From Pseudomonadota bacterium (lineage in GTDB: Bacteria > Pseudomonadota > Gammaproteobacteria > Burkholderiales > Rhodocyclaceae), in assembly GCA_018241725.1 (NCBI GenBank), contig JAFEDI010000101.1, positions 46,891 through 110,890 on the forward strand: a stretch of 64,000 bases of DNA, written 5' to 3'. This document shows, piece by piece, positions 1 to 7,051 of this stretch; position 1 is the stretch's first letter, and the number at the start of each line of letters is the position of its first letter. A program made the position numbers and the translations under genes. A model generated the notes under the pieces. It had not been told where the DNA came from. It was given only the letters and a program-made list of their open reading frames with translations, and made no database searches.

Positions 1-15
1 CCCCGAGGTATCACC

Positions 16-222
16 ATGCACCAAACTACTCGCCGTGCTCTTCGCGTCCGGCAAGTCCTCGAAAAAACCGGCCTGAGTCGCACCCACCTGTACCGCCTCC
101 AGCAGCAGGGCGACTTCCCCCCGTCGGTCAAGCTGTCGGAACGTGTCGCGGTCTGGGACGAAGCCGCTGTCGATGACTGGCTGGCCGCGAAGTTCTCCAG
201 CACCTGCAAGGAGGGCGAATGA
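16..222 (+). CDS. AlpA-family HTH regulator
   Basis: A 68-residue protein of the AlpA/prophage CP4-57 regulator type. The N-terminal half holds the winged-helix pattern R-x-x-x-V-L-E-K-T-G-L-S-R-T-H-L-Y-R, followed by the F-P-x-x-x-K-L-S-E-R-V-x-x-W segment typical of AlpA. Family members control excision or integrase/replication genes of P4-like islands and phages. Its stop overlaps the next start (ATGA, 219-222), so it is translationally coupled to the primase-like gene. The target promoter is not known; an inverted repeat at 6199-6212 is one candidate. The integrase expected with it is not in the window. Confidence 0.85.
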   Translation: MHQTTRRALRVRQVLEKTGLSRTHLYRLQQQGDFPPSVKLSERVAVWDEAAVDDWLAAKFSSTCKEGE

Positions 223-1175
223 GCACGAAGGGGAGCCAGGCCCCGGAGTTCTGCCGCTCTATCCTGGGCGATGGCATCCGCTTCGCCTTCACCTTGCCCA
301 ATGGCCGGCACCACGCATGCGCCGATGATGTGGAACTGATCGCCACCACGGCCCGGATGGACGCAGAAGGCAAGACCGTCTATTTCGCCTGCGCGACCTA
401 CGCGGAGCCCTACATCACCGGACCCGATGGGAAGGCCCGCTTCCGCACGAAGGACAACGTGTCCCAGGTGAAAGCCATTTGGCTGGATATCGACTGCGGG
501 GCGGACAAGGCCGCCAAGGGGGCAGGCTACAGCACGAAGAATGAAGCCTTCCAAGCCTTGAAAGACTTCTGCAAAGCCGCTGTCCTGCCGATGCCCACAT
601 GGATCGTGGATAGCGGCAACGGCCTGCACCTGTACTGGGCACTGATGGGAGCAACGGCCCGCGAGCCATGGGAGGCCACTACTGGGAGGCTGAAGCAGGT
701 TTGCCAGCGCCTGGGCTTCCTGGCGGACCCGAGCCGCACAACCGACGCGGCATCGGTGCTGCGCCTGCCTGGCACCACGAACCGCAAAAACCCGGCCAAC
801 CCGAAGATGGTGAAGCTCAAGCACAAGGGCAAGCCCGTGAGCCTGGAAGCGTTTGACGCTGCCGTGTGCGCTGCGCTGGCCCGCATGGGCGAGGAGAAGC
901 CCCACGAGGTGCAGGAGCTGCCGGAAGGGATCGGCGCCCCGCCAGCCTGGGCCAAGGCCAGCGGGGGCACGGGGAACATCGTTGAGGCAGCACCGCAGCG
1001 CCGTCAGCATACCATCGAGGAAGCCGAAGAAGACCTGCGGTACATCGACCCCGATTTGCCCCGCGACGAGTGGCGCGCTGTCCTGGCGGGCCTCAAATAC
1101 GAGTTCGGTGAAGCGGCAAAGGATCTTGCCCGCCGCTGGAGCATGGGCGCACTCTGGAAAGGCGGAGCAGCATGA
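219..1175 (+). CDS. Primase-like replication protein (N-terminal part, PriCT-2 start)
   Basis: 318 residues. The middle has features of archaeo-eukaryotic-type plasmid/phage primases: W-L-D-I-D-C-G near residue 88 (acidic metal-binding pair) and S-G-N-G-L-H-L-Y-W near 133, then R-L-P-G-T-x-N-x-K. The C-terminal segment from about residue 265 (E-E-A-E-E-D-L-R-Y-I through R-R-W-S-M-G) looks like the first half of a PriCT-2 domain. The second half appears at the start of the next gene, which overlaps by ATGA. It probably primes replication of the mobile element. A truncation, a natural split or a frameshift are all possible for the domain break. Confidence 0.75.
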   Translation: MSTKGSQAPEFCRSILGDGIRFAFTLPNGRHHACADDVELIATTARMDAEGKTVYFACATYAEPYITGPDGKARFRTKDNVSQVKAIWLDIDCGADKAAKGAGYSTKNEAFQALKDFCKAAVLPMPTWIVDSGNGLHLYWALMGATAREPWEATTGRLKQVCQRLGFLADPSRTTDAASVLRLPGTTNRKNPANPKMVKLKHKGKPVSLEAFDAAVCAALARMGEEKPHEVQELPEGIGAPPAWAKASGGTGNIVEAAPQRRQHTIEEAEEDLRYIDPDLPRDEWRAVLAGLKYEFGEAAKDLARRWSMGALWKGGAA

Positions 1176-2497
1176 CCGAAACCGCGACCGCGACGAAGTG
1201 GAACAACGGCGTGCCGTTCGAGAAGGAATGGAGCGGACTCGGAGGAAAGGGGGAAGGCGGCATTACATACGCCACCGTGCGCCACAAGGCCATCCAAGGC
1301 GGCTGGAAGCCCAAGCAGTTGGCCCACAGCGTCGCCCAGATCGGCACACCCACACCGGCGCGCCGTCTGATGCTGGAAGGTGGCACGCTGGCCGTTCAGT
1401 CGACGCCGCCCCCGCCCCGTGACTATGTGCTCGAACCGCTGATCGTTTCCGGCAAGTCAGCAATCCTCGCCGGCCTGGGTGGCGTCTCGAAAACCCAACT
1501 GATGATTCAGATTGCCGCCCACATTGCACTTGGCTTGCCGTTTGCCGGCCTGAAGGTGGGTGAGGGCTGCGTGATCCTTTTCCTCGGTGAGGAAGACCGC
1601 GAGGAGATCGGCCGCCGGTTCGGCGCTGTTGCTGCAGACATGAAGCTGACGCCGGAACAGCGCGCCAAGCTGGAGGCACGCATTCGCGTCTTTCCGATGA
1701 TCGGCCAAGACATGCGCCTGACGAACTTCGCATCCGGCGCGTTGGAGGCATCGGGGTTCGCCGACGAAATTATCGCAGTGTCTCAGGATCTGGCAGCGGC
1801 AACCGGCGTGCCGATCCGCATGGTCGTCCTGGACCACGCGGCGATGATCCACGGGGGCGACTTCAACAAACGCGAGGATGTGGCGCAGACCATGCGCGAG
1901 GTAAATCACATCGCGCAGACCACGGGGGCGGCGGTCGTCGCCTTGGCGCACAGCCCCAAGGCCACCATCAACGCGGAAAAGTCGAGTGTCGCAGACGTCG
2001 CCGGCAATGCTGCCTGGACCGACATGGCCCGGGGCGCAATGGTGCTTAACGCCATGCGCGATGAAGAAGGTAAGAAGTTCGGCATTGTCCCTGAGCTGCG
2101 CAGCCGCTACGTCTCGCTGAACGTGGTCAAGAATAACTATGGCCCCACCGGCGGTGCGTTCTGGTTTGAACGTGTCGCGATGCCTCCGTGGGGCGTCAGT
2201 CCGTTGCACCACATTCAGCTGACCCCTATGCCGAAGGCGCCCACCGGCAATGACGCAAAGCTCCGTGAGCGCATCTTCGAGCTGATCCGCTCGCACCCGA
2301 TGCTGACGAAAAATCAGCTCGAACAGAAGTGGGCTGGCACCGACGGCGTGCTCAAGGCCAGCAAGGCGGCGGTGCGCTCCGAGGTTGAAGCGATGACGGC
2401 CGAGGGGGTTCTGGAGTTCCGGATGCCGACACAGGAGGAACGCGCTGCGCGTGGCATCAAGGGCAAGACGTCGGGGATTTTCGTTATCTCCACATAG
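1172..2497 (+). CDS. RepA-like AAA ATPase of the mobile element
   Basis: 441 residues. Residues 8-50 (W-N-N-G-V-P-F-E-K-E-W ... Y-A-T-V-R-H-K-A) resemble the end of a PriCT-2 domain. A RecA-fold ATPase follows: Walker A G-L-G-G-V-S-K-T near residue 100 and a Walker B-like V-V-L-D-H near 218, with H-S-P-K further on, as in RepA hexameric helicases (AAA_25). The last 90 residues look like a winged helix. With the preceding gene it forms a primase-helicase pair for replication of an integrative element or plasmid. Its start ATG overlaps the upstream stop, so coupling is likely. Confidence 0.8.
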   Translation: MTETATATKWNNGVPFEKEWSGLGGKGEGGITYATVRHKAIQGGWKPKQLAHSVAQIGTPTPARRLMLEGGTLAVQSTPPPPRDYVLEPLIVSGKSAILAGLGGVSKTQLMIQIAAHIALGLPFAGLKVGEGCVILFLGEEDREEIGRRFGAVAADMKLTPEQRAKLEARIRVFPMIGQDMRLTNFASGALEASGFADEIIAVSQDLAAATGVPIRMVVLDHAAMIHGGDFNKREDVAQTMREVNHIAQTTGAAVVALAHSPKATINAEKSSVADVAGNAAWTDMARGAMVLNAMRDEEGKKFGIVPELRSRYVSLNVVKNNYGPTGGAFWFERVAMPPWGVSPLHHIQLTPMPKAPTGNDAKLRERIFELIRSHPMLTKNQLEQKWAGTDGVLKASKAAVRSEVEAMTAEGVLEFRMPTQEERAARGIKGKTSGIFVIST

Positions 2498-2510
2498 CAA
2501 ATATGACATT

Positions 2511-2686
2511 AAGCCCGCCGCAAGCCCGCCAGATTAAGCCCCCCGAGCCGGCGGGCTTGGAATCCCGACGGGGGGCTTGCAACCCGCGCCGACACTGGGT
2601 TTGAGCCCTCCATGCCAAGCCCGCCGTTTTTTCGACATTTCGCGGCGGGCTTGGAACCCGCGCCGGCACTGGGTTTGAGCCCTCCA
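2511..2686 (+). repeat. Two hairpins and a 40-nt direct repeat after the replication genes
   Basis: Two inverted repeats share one stem sequence (CAAGCCCGCC with its complement): 2521-2530/2550-2559 and 2615-2626/2643-2654, the latter a perfect 12-bp stem with a 16-nt T-rich loop. A 40-nt segment at 2573-2612 is repeated at 2647-2686 with two mismatches. No convincing protein is encoded. The position right behind primase/ATPase genes fits an origin, a termination or a regulatory region of the element; the role is not shown by sequence alone. Confidence 0.75.
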
Positions 2687-2789
2687 CAACAAAACCACGT
2701 CTATCGACGTGTAGCCCCGTGCAGCGGGCTTACATCGTCGGACGATTTGACTATATCTCGAATGCATAACCCTTAAAGTGCAACCACCT

Positions 2790-3140
2790 ATGAACTCACC
2801 CCCACCTCGTCCGGCCAGCGGCTTCCTCGCGCGTCTGGCACACCGCGCAGCAGAACTTCAGAACGCACCGCGCGCCAAGCCGCAACCCAAACCCGTAAAG
2901 CCGGCACCGCCTCCGCCCCTCATAGACCAGATCCGCAGTCTTCTGGCGACGATGCCGGCGAACCAACGCGAGAAGCTGCACATCCCGATGATCGTGCCGC
3001 ACCTCCAAGGCCGGTATCGCGAACGCCCCCACATGCTCCGAGTCGCCGCCGCACTCAAGCAATTGGGCTACAGGCAAATCCGCGTGTGGTCTGGCGCCGA
3101 CGCCGGCCGCCGCTTCTGGATTCCCACCACCCCGAAGTAA
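2790..3140 (+). CDS. Hypothetical mobile-element protein
   Basis: 116 residues from ATG 2790; an in-frame GTG at 2778 would add four. Neither start has a good ribosome-binding site. The first 50 residues are rich in Pro, Ala and Lys and look disordered. The rest (from L-I-D-Q-I-R-S-L-L to the end) alternates helix and strand, and its G-R-Y-x-x-R-P-H-M-L-R-V-A-A-A-L-K-Q-L-G-Y segment resembles a small winged-helix DNA-binding fold. No family is recognised. It lies between the repeat region and another hypothetical gene on the same strand. Confidence 0.55.
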   Translation: MNSPPPRPASGFLARLAHRAAELQNAPRAKPQPKPVKPAPPPPLIDQIRSLLATMPANQREKLHIPMIVPHLQGRYRERPHMLRVAAALKQLGYRQIRVWSGADAGRRFWIPTTPK

Positions 3141-3171
3141 TCGCAACCACTACTGTGAGGAAACTCCGTTC

Positions 3172-3795
3172 ATGACGACGCAACTGCCCTCTTGGATCGA
3201 CCGCGACAGGGACACCATCCGCCGTGACAACGCCTTGGTGATCGACAGTTACCACCGCTCTTATGCCGACGCGCAGCGCCGCCTGGCTCGCCCTGGCGAG
3301 AAGGACAACATCGACTCAGCCGTCTACTACCTGGAGCACATGGTCGACGAAGTGCTCATGTACAGCTTCGACGCCCTGGTGAGCCACAGCAATCGCCCCA
3401 CGAAGCCAGCAAAGGGCCAGATCCTGGAGGGGTTCCGCTGGATCGGCTGGGTGCCCCATTACCTCGCGCACGGCATGGGCTGGCGCATGCGCCCAGCCTT
3501 CGAGATATTCGCCCGCCACGGCCACCCGGCGATCATCGAGGACTTCCATACGTGGGCGGACGCCTTCCTTGTGCGCGTGCAAACGATGCTGGACGCGCAT
3601 AACGCCCTGGGACGCAAGAAAAGCCGCATGACCGAGGCGCCGGTCCAGTTGTTCGAAATCCTGCTGGTGGAGGCGATGGAGGCTCTGGTTCGACTGGTCG
3701 GCATGCTCTGCCTGGACCCGAAGACCGCAAAGCGCTTTGTCCACTTCAACAAGCTCGTCAGCCAATACAAGGCGAAGGGCCAGCGACTGGGCTAG
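3172..3795 (+). CDS. Hypothetical mobile-element protein, helical
   Basis: 207 residues, starting at an ATG preceded by a clear TGAGGAAA ribosome-binding site. The sequence is soluble and mostly helical, with many aromatic and histidine residues (P-H-Y-L-A-H-G-M-G-W near residue 100) and a charged C-terminus. No signal peptide, membrane segment or catalytic motif is seen, and the family is not recognised. It ends 15 bp before a strong hairpin terminator, so it is the last gene of the rightward unit that begins with the AlpA-like regulator. Confidence 0.6.
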   Translation: MTTQLPSWIDRDRDTIRRDNALVIDSYHRSYADAQRRLARPGEKDNIDSAVYYLEHMVDEVLMYSFDALVSHSNRPTKPAKGQILEGFRWIGWVPHYLAHGMGWRMRPAFEIFARHGHPAIIEDFHTWADAFLVRVQTMLDAHNALGRKKSRMTEAPVQLFEILLVEAMEALVRLVGMLCLDPKTAKRFVHFNKLVSQYKAKGQRLG

Positions 3796-3810
3796 AACCT
3801 TCAATCAATC

Positions 3811-3836
3811 ACAAAGCCGGGGTGCCCCGGCTTTGT
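3811..3836 (+). terminator. Hairpin terminator
   Basis: A perfect 12-bp stem (ACAAAGCCGGGG and its complement) with a 2-nt loop. It sits between the rightward hypothetical gene and the leftward cysteine-rich/HNH pair and can serve both strands. The U-tract is weak. Confidence 0.7.
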
Positions 3837-3843
3837 CGCCTCA

Positions 3844-4014
3844 TCATTTATAGCGTGCAGCAATCCTTCGGTAGCTTGCGGGCCCTGCGCACAACGAACA
3901 CTTCTTCACCGACGACACCCAGCAGTTGGTGACACACACCAACTTCCCACAATGCGAGCATCGCCGCCGTGGTGAATGCGGAATGCACCCGCAGCGCTGA
4001 CATTGATCTTTCAA
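3844..4014 (-). CDS. Small cysteine-rich (zinc-ribbon-like) protein, TTG start
   Basis: A 56-codon ORF on the minus strand, short and without ATG. A TTG codon (4012-4014) is preceded by GGAGG four bases upstream, and a second GGAGG lies just before that. The product contains C-Q-R-C-G-C, C-S-H-C, C-V-T-N-C and C-S-L-C: ten cysteines in 56 residues, mostly in CxxC pairs, which is unlikely by chance and implies zinc binding. It follows the HNH endonuclease gene by 47 bp on the same strand and may be its partner. Function unknown. The overlapping 84-codon ORF in another frame lacks this pattern. Confidence 0.5.
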   Translation of the reverse strand: MKDQCQRCGCIPHSPRRRCSHCGKLVCVTNCWVSSVKKCSLCAGPASYRRIAARYK

Positions 4015-4061
4015 GTCGCCTCCACAACCTCCAATATCTGACGTTCCAAACGGATAACAGG

Positions 4062-4757
4062 TTACGGTTTGTAGAAGCCGCCCGGTCGGATTCGCAATCC
4101 ATGCCGCTGGCGATATCGCAGGAATTCGTCGGCGCTCTTCCGACCTTTGACCTGATTACATGAACGGCAGGCCAAGACTAGGTTCTTCGGGTCGTCGGTG
4201 CCGCCGCCATCTTTGGGCACGACGTGATCCAGTTGCCCATCCCGGCCCAGCGAATCACCGCAGTAAGCACATGTGTTGCCTTGCTGTTCCCGCCGTCGCA
4301 TCGTCGTAAGCTCAACGAAGCGGGCATCGTCGTTGCGAGAAGCGCCCAGACGCGCCGCCCGCTCCCGGCCTATCGACGGATCAGCAGAATGGTAGTCCTT
4401 GGTTTCGCCACGCAAACATGCCTTGCACTTCGTTTTGACCTTCCCATCCCGAAAACCAAACCCGAAGTAAGAGTCGTCGGCCGGCTTTCGCATACCGCAA
4501 CCACGGCATACATGCCAAGCAAGGGAAGAGTCGGACTTCGCCTGCGCGAAATGCTCCGCTTGGAGCGCGGCCTCCCTCTGCTTCGTGGCGCCTAACAAAT
4601 CACCTGCCGCCTGTAGAACACCGCTGGAATGCGTGTCAGAAGCGTTCAATACCCTGGATGCTTCAGTACGAAACTTCTTGAGACCTTCCGCGGTGGACTT
4701 CCCTATTGCCGGCACCATCTTGGTTAGCTTCTCGATCAATGCACGCTCGTTAGCCAT
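4062..4757 (-). CDS. HNH endonuclease with extra zinc module
   Basis: 231 residues from the ATG at 4757; an upstream in-frame ATG at 4790 would give 242, and neither has a clear ribosome-binding site. Two zinc modules are visible: C-R-G-C ... C-K-A-C in the middle and a C-terminal HNH domain with C-A-Y-C, the D-H-V-V-P metal-binding motif, N-L-V and C-R-S-C. The N-terminal third is helical and charged. HNH proteins nick or cut DNA in restriction, homing or packaging. It is oriented against the replication genes and is probably accessory cargo of the island. Confidence 0.85.
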   Translation of the reverse strand: MANERALIEKLTKMVPAIGKSTAEGLKKFRTEASRVLNASDTHSSGVLQAAGDLLGATKQREAALQAEHFAQAKSDSSLAWHVCRGCGMRKPADDSYFGFGFRDGKVKTKCKACLRGETKDYHSADPSIGRERAARLGASRNDDARFVELTTMRRREQQGNTCAYCGDSLGRDGQLDHVVPKDGGGTDDPKNLVLACRSCNQVKGRKSADEFLRYRQRHGLRIRPGGFYKP

Positions 4758-4960
4758 CTGTCGTCGTCGAACGCAGGAGACATCCAGCATGTCAGACCCA
4801 ACTTGGGTGGCGCAGTGAAGAAAGTCATTGCCTGGCGAGGTGCGTCTAGTTTCGACTACTGACGACTACATCCGAAGCGCTCAAAGGACAAACATCCCAA
4901 GACCAAACCGAGCGCCCCGACGATGCCCAGCGACCTTTGACATAGAAAGACCCGCAACTT

Positions 4961-5782
4961 ATGAGCTTTCAAGCTACGGTTTTAAAGGTGATGATCGCGT
5001 CACCCGGTGATGTTGCCGACGAGCGCGCAATAATCCAGAACGCGATATACCAGTGGAATGCCACTCACGCGACAGATCGCAAGGTCGTGCTGTTGCCCGT
5101 AGCTTGGGAGACACACTCATCGCCACAGATGGGCGACCGCCCCCAGGCCATCATCAACAAGCAGATACTGTTTGATTGCGACATTCTGGTGGCCGCGTTC
5201 TGGACGCGTATAGGCAGCCGCACAGGTGCCGCGCAGAGCGGAACAGTTGAGGAAATCCAGGAGCACCTTGCGGCCGGCAAGGAAGCCCTGATCTACTTCT
5301 CGAATGCACCGGTCAGGCTAGATAGCGTCGACTCCGCCCAGTACGAAGCGTTGAGAGCATTCAAACAGACCTGCCGAACTGACGGCCTTGTCGCAGACTA
5401 CGAGACGCTGTCCGAATTTACAGAGAAGGTAACTCGAAATCTGGCGCAGACCGTCATCCGCCTTACCGAGACTGGGGGCATCCCCCCGACCAAAGAACCG
5501 ACACTGCCCGCCCGACTTTCCAGTGAGGCCGAAACCCTTCTAGCAGCAGCAGTGGAGGGCGATGGCTCGATAATGTGCGTGGGGACACTCGAGGGGCTTC
5601 TTCTGCAAGTAGCAGACAAGAACTACACCGAGGGTGCCAATCCTCGAGAGGAAGCCCCGTGGCGCGCCGCCGTCGCCTCGTTGCAGCAAAACGGCTACAT
5701 CGAAGACCGAACTGGAATGGGCCAAGTCTTCTTCTTAACGCACGACGGATACCAGCTTGCCGAAGCCATTGCAAAACAGTGA
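4961..5782 (+). CDS. DUF4062 (TIR/NDT-like) protein with C-terminal winged helix
   Basis: 273 residues. The N-terminal 150 match the DUF4062 pattern: V-M-I-A-S-P-G-D-V-A-D-E-R, then L-P-V-A-W-E-T, C-D-I-L-V-A-A-F-W, S-G-T-V-E-E-I and G-K-E-A-L-I-Y-F-S. The order and the SGTxxEI motif recall TIR or nucleoside deoxyribosyltransferase folds. The C-terminal 90 residues look like a winged helix. Such proteins often sit on islands and some relatives act in defence signalling; a defence role here is inference. No membrane segment. The start has only a weak ribosome-binding site. The next in-frame sequence after its stop is a separate gene remnant. Confidence 0.7.
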   Translation: MSFQATVLKVMIASPGDVADERAIIQNAIYQWNATHATDRKVVLLPVAWETHSSPQMGDRPQAIINKQILFDCDILVAAFWTRIGSRTGAAQSGTVEEIQEHLAAGKEALIYFSNAPVRLDSVDSAQYEALRAFKQTCRTDGLVADYETLSEFTEKVTRNLAQTVIRLTETGGIPPTKEPTLPARLSSEAETLLAAAVEGDGSIMCVGTLEGLLLQVADKNYTEGANPREEAPWRAAVASLQQNGYIEDRTGMGQVFFLTHDGYQLAEAIAKQ

Positions 5783-6055
5783 AAGCTCGGCAAGCTGGTG
5801 CCTGCCGACAAGCAGCTCTCAGCTAAGGTACTCACGCAGGCGGTGGACCAGGCGCTTGCACAGCTGGCGCACCGGCCCAAGGTGCACATCCTCGACAGCG
5901 TGCGCGACCTTTTCCGTCGGGAGGAACCGGGGGCCACGATGGGGGTCGTCTTCAAAAACGAAATCTACCTCTTTCGCGACGCCATCGACAATCTCGATAC
6001 CGCGAACGACACGCTCTGGCATGGGCCGGCCTCCATAAAATGCAGAGCATGTTAA
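5783..6055 (+). pseudogene. Remnant of a large polyvalent mobile-element protein
   Basis: In the same frame as the preceding gene and directly after its TGA, an open stretch of about 90 codons reads V-L-T-Q-A-V-D-Q-A-L ... K-V-H-I-L-D-S-V-R-D-L ... G-V-V-F-K-N-E-I-Y-L-F-R-D. This resembles the region just before the H-E-x-x-H metallopeptidase motif in large polyvalent proteins of phages and conjugative elements, but it breaks at T-L-W-H-G. Only a GTG (5798) could start it. Probably a fragment left by recombination. Confidence 0.45.
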
Positions 6056-6359
6056 CAGTGATGGAAATTTGACCAAATCATGCGCGAAGGGGGAGCACCC
6101 CCGCCACCCCTCGCCCGTCGTTGGTCCCACCCGGGGGGCACCCCGCCGGCCACCCTGCCGGTCTACCTAACCGAACGTCCGTCCAACTAGGTACACGTGC
6201 TAACGTGTTAGCTTGTTAAGCAAAATCAACAACTTACTTGCACAAATCTTCCGGTGTGCGTAGAGTGCGGCCCCTGTCGAAATGACAGAAGCGGCGAAGC
6301 GGGAGGGTGCAACCTCCCGCCCGCCTAGATCACAGCCACGCTTAACAAGGAAGCGAACC
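6056..6359. other. Non-coding leader with palindrome and hairpin
   Basis: No gene is seen. It contains a G+C-rich stretch, then GCTAAC-GT-GTTAGC (6199-6212), a 6-bp inverted repeat that could be an operator, followed by an AT-rich promoter-like segment. A 7-bp hairpin (6300-6306/6313-6319) lies in the probable leader of the next small gene. Confidence 0.45.
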
Positions 6360-6668
6360 ATGACCTACGCAAATACTACCCCGGCCCAACGTGAAGCCGA
6401 AGCAATGCTCGACGCCATCATGATGGGAACGGCCGACGTCGCCGCCCTACTCGCCAGCAAGCGGTTCAACGCGAACCAGAAGGCGTGCATCGAGTTCGCA
6501 GACCGGGCCAGCCGCACCAGAAGCACCAGCGCAGCCGACAAGCTCTCAAGCGCGTGGGGTGTGGCACTCGACCGGATCAGCGCCGACGCAGCGGACGCAA
6601 GCGAGATGACCTGCGAACTGGTCACGATGGCCGATGCCTGCGTCGAGACTGCGCTGATGCATCACTGA
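6360..6668 (+). CDS. Hypothetical small island protein
   Basis: 102 residues from ATG 6360, chosen because an AAGGAAG ribosome-binding site precedes it; the open frame extends upstream to 6282 without one. The product is helical, acidic-to-neutral and alanine-rich, with paired residues such as A-E-A-M-L-D-A-I-M-M and a C-terminal C-V-E-T-A-L-M-H-H. No family is recognised. It is the last gene before the tRNA end of the integrative element and has its own leader hairpin and terminator. Confidence 0.55.
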   Translation: MTYANTTPAQREAEAMLDAIMMGTADVAALLASKRFNANQKACIEFADRASRTRSTSAADKLSSAWGVALDRISADAADASEMTCELVTMADACVETALMHH

Positions 6669-6691
6669 CCGACTGACGAGCACCAGAACCG

Positions 6692-6714
6692 ACCCGCGTG
6701 GCGGGTTTTGTTTG
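6692..6714 (+). terminator. Rho-independent terminator
   Basis: ACCCGC-GTG-GCGGGT followed by TTTTG; ends the small island gene at 6360-6668. Confidence 0.7.
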
Positions 6715-6743
6715 TCAGGAGTGCCATTTCTACCGGCCGCAGA

Positions 6744-6765
6744 ATGGCATACAAAATGGCATACA
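6744..6765 (+). repeat. Direct repeat near the element end
   Basis: ATGGCATACA occurs at 6744-6753 and again at 6756-6765, 12 bp apart, about 45 bp from the tRNA-Ser 3' end. Tandem sites at this distance from a tRNA att core resemble arm-type sites of tyrosine integrases or excisionase sites. This role is inferred. Confidence 0.4.
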
Positions 6766-6771
6766 GAAATG

Positions 6772-6797
6772 AAAAACGCCCCGAAAGGGGCGTTTTT
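6772..6797 (-). terminator. Strong bidirectional terminator beside tRNA-Ser
   Basis: An 11-bp perfect stem AAAAACGCCCC / GGGGCGTTTTT with a GAAA tetraloop. It lies 10 bp after the tRNA 3' end and would end its transcript; the T-run on either strand makes it bidirectional. Confidence 0.85.
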
Positions 6798-6807
6798 ACT
6801 GGGTATC

Positions 6808-6895
6808 TGGCGGAAGCGGTGAGATTCGAACTCACGATGGGTTTCCCCACGCCGGTTTTCAAGACCGGTGCATTCAACCACTCTGCCACGCTTCC
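6808..6895 (-). tRNA. tRNA-Ser (anticodon UGA), CCA encoded
   Basis: The minus strand reads GGAAGCG ... CGCTTCC as acceptor stem, an anticodon loop C-T-T-G-A-A-A with anticodon TGA, a long variable arm (GTGGGGAAACCCAT) as in type II serine tRNAs, a T-arm with GTTCGAATC, and an encoded CCA at 6808-6810. The 3' end faces the mobile element at lower coordinates, consistent with use as its integration site. Confidence 0.95.
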
Positions 6896-6928
6896 AATGC
6901 ATTGCCTGTGCGCATATGCAGGGCGCGC

Positions 6929-6958
6929 ATTCTACCATGAGAGCCCGATTCGCCAAGC
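6929..6958 (-). promoter_or_regulatory. Probable tRNA-Ser promoter
   Basis: On the minus strand TTGGCG (6953-6958) and TAGAAT (6929-6934) are separated by 18 bp, with a start expected about 25-30 bp before the mature tRNA. Confidence 0.5.
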
Positions 6959-7051
6959 TGCATGAAATCGGGCCACGGTTGAAACTTCCTGGAGCCTTCG
7001 CTACTCTCAATCCGTGCAGGCTATCCTGCTAATGTCATTCGGAGGATTTAC

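Noticed and set aside
2484-2767. Overlapping minus-strand ORFs in the repeat region
   Set aside because: They only reflect translation of the direct repeat; no start signals or known family.
3848-4102. 84-codon minus-strand ORF
   Set aside because: It lies in another frame over the HNH gene end and the cysteine-rich ORF; it lacks the CxxC pattern and a ribosome-binding site.
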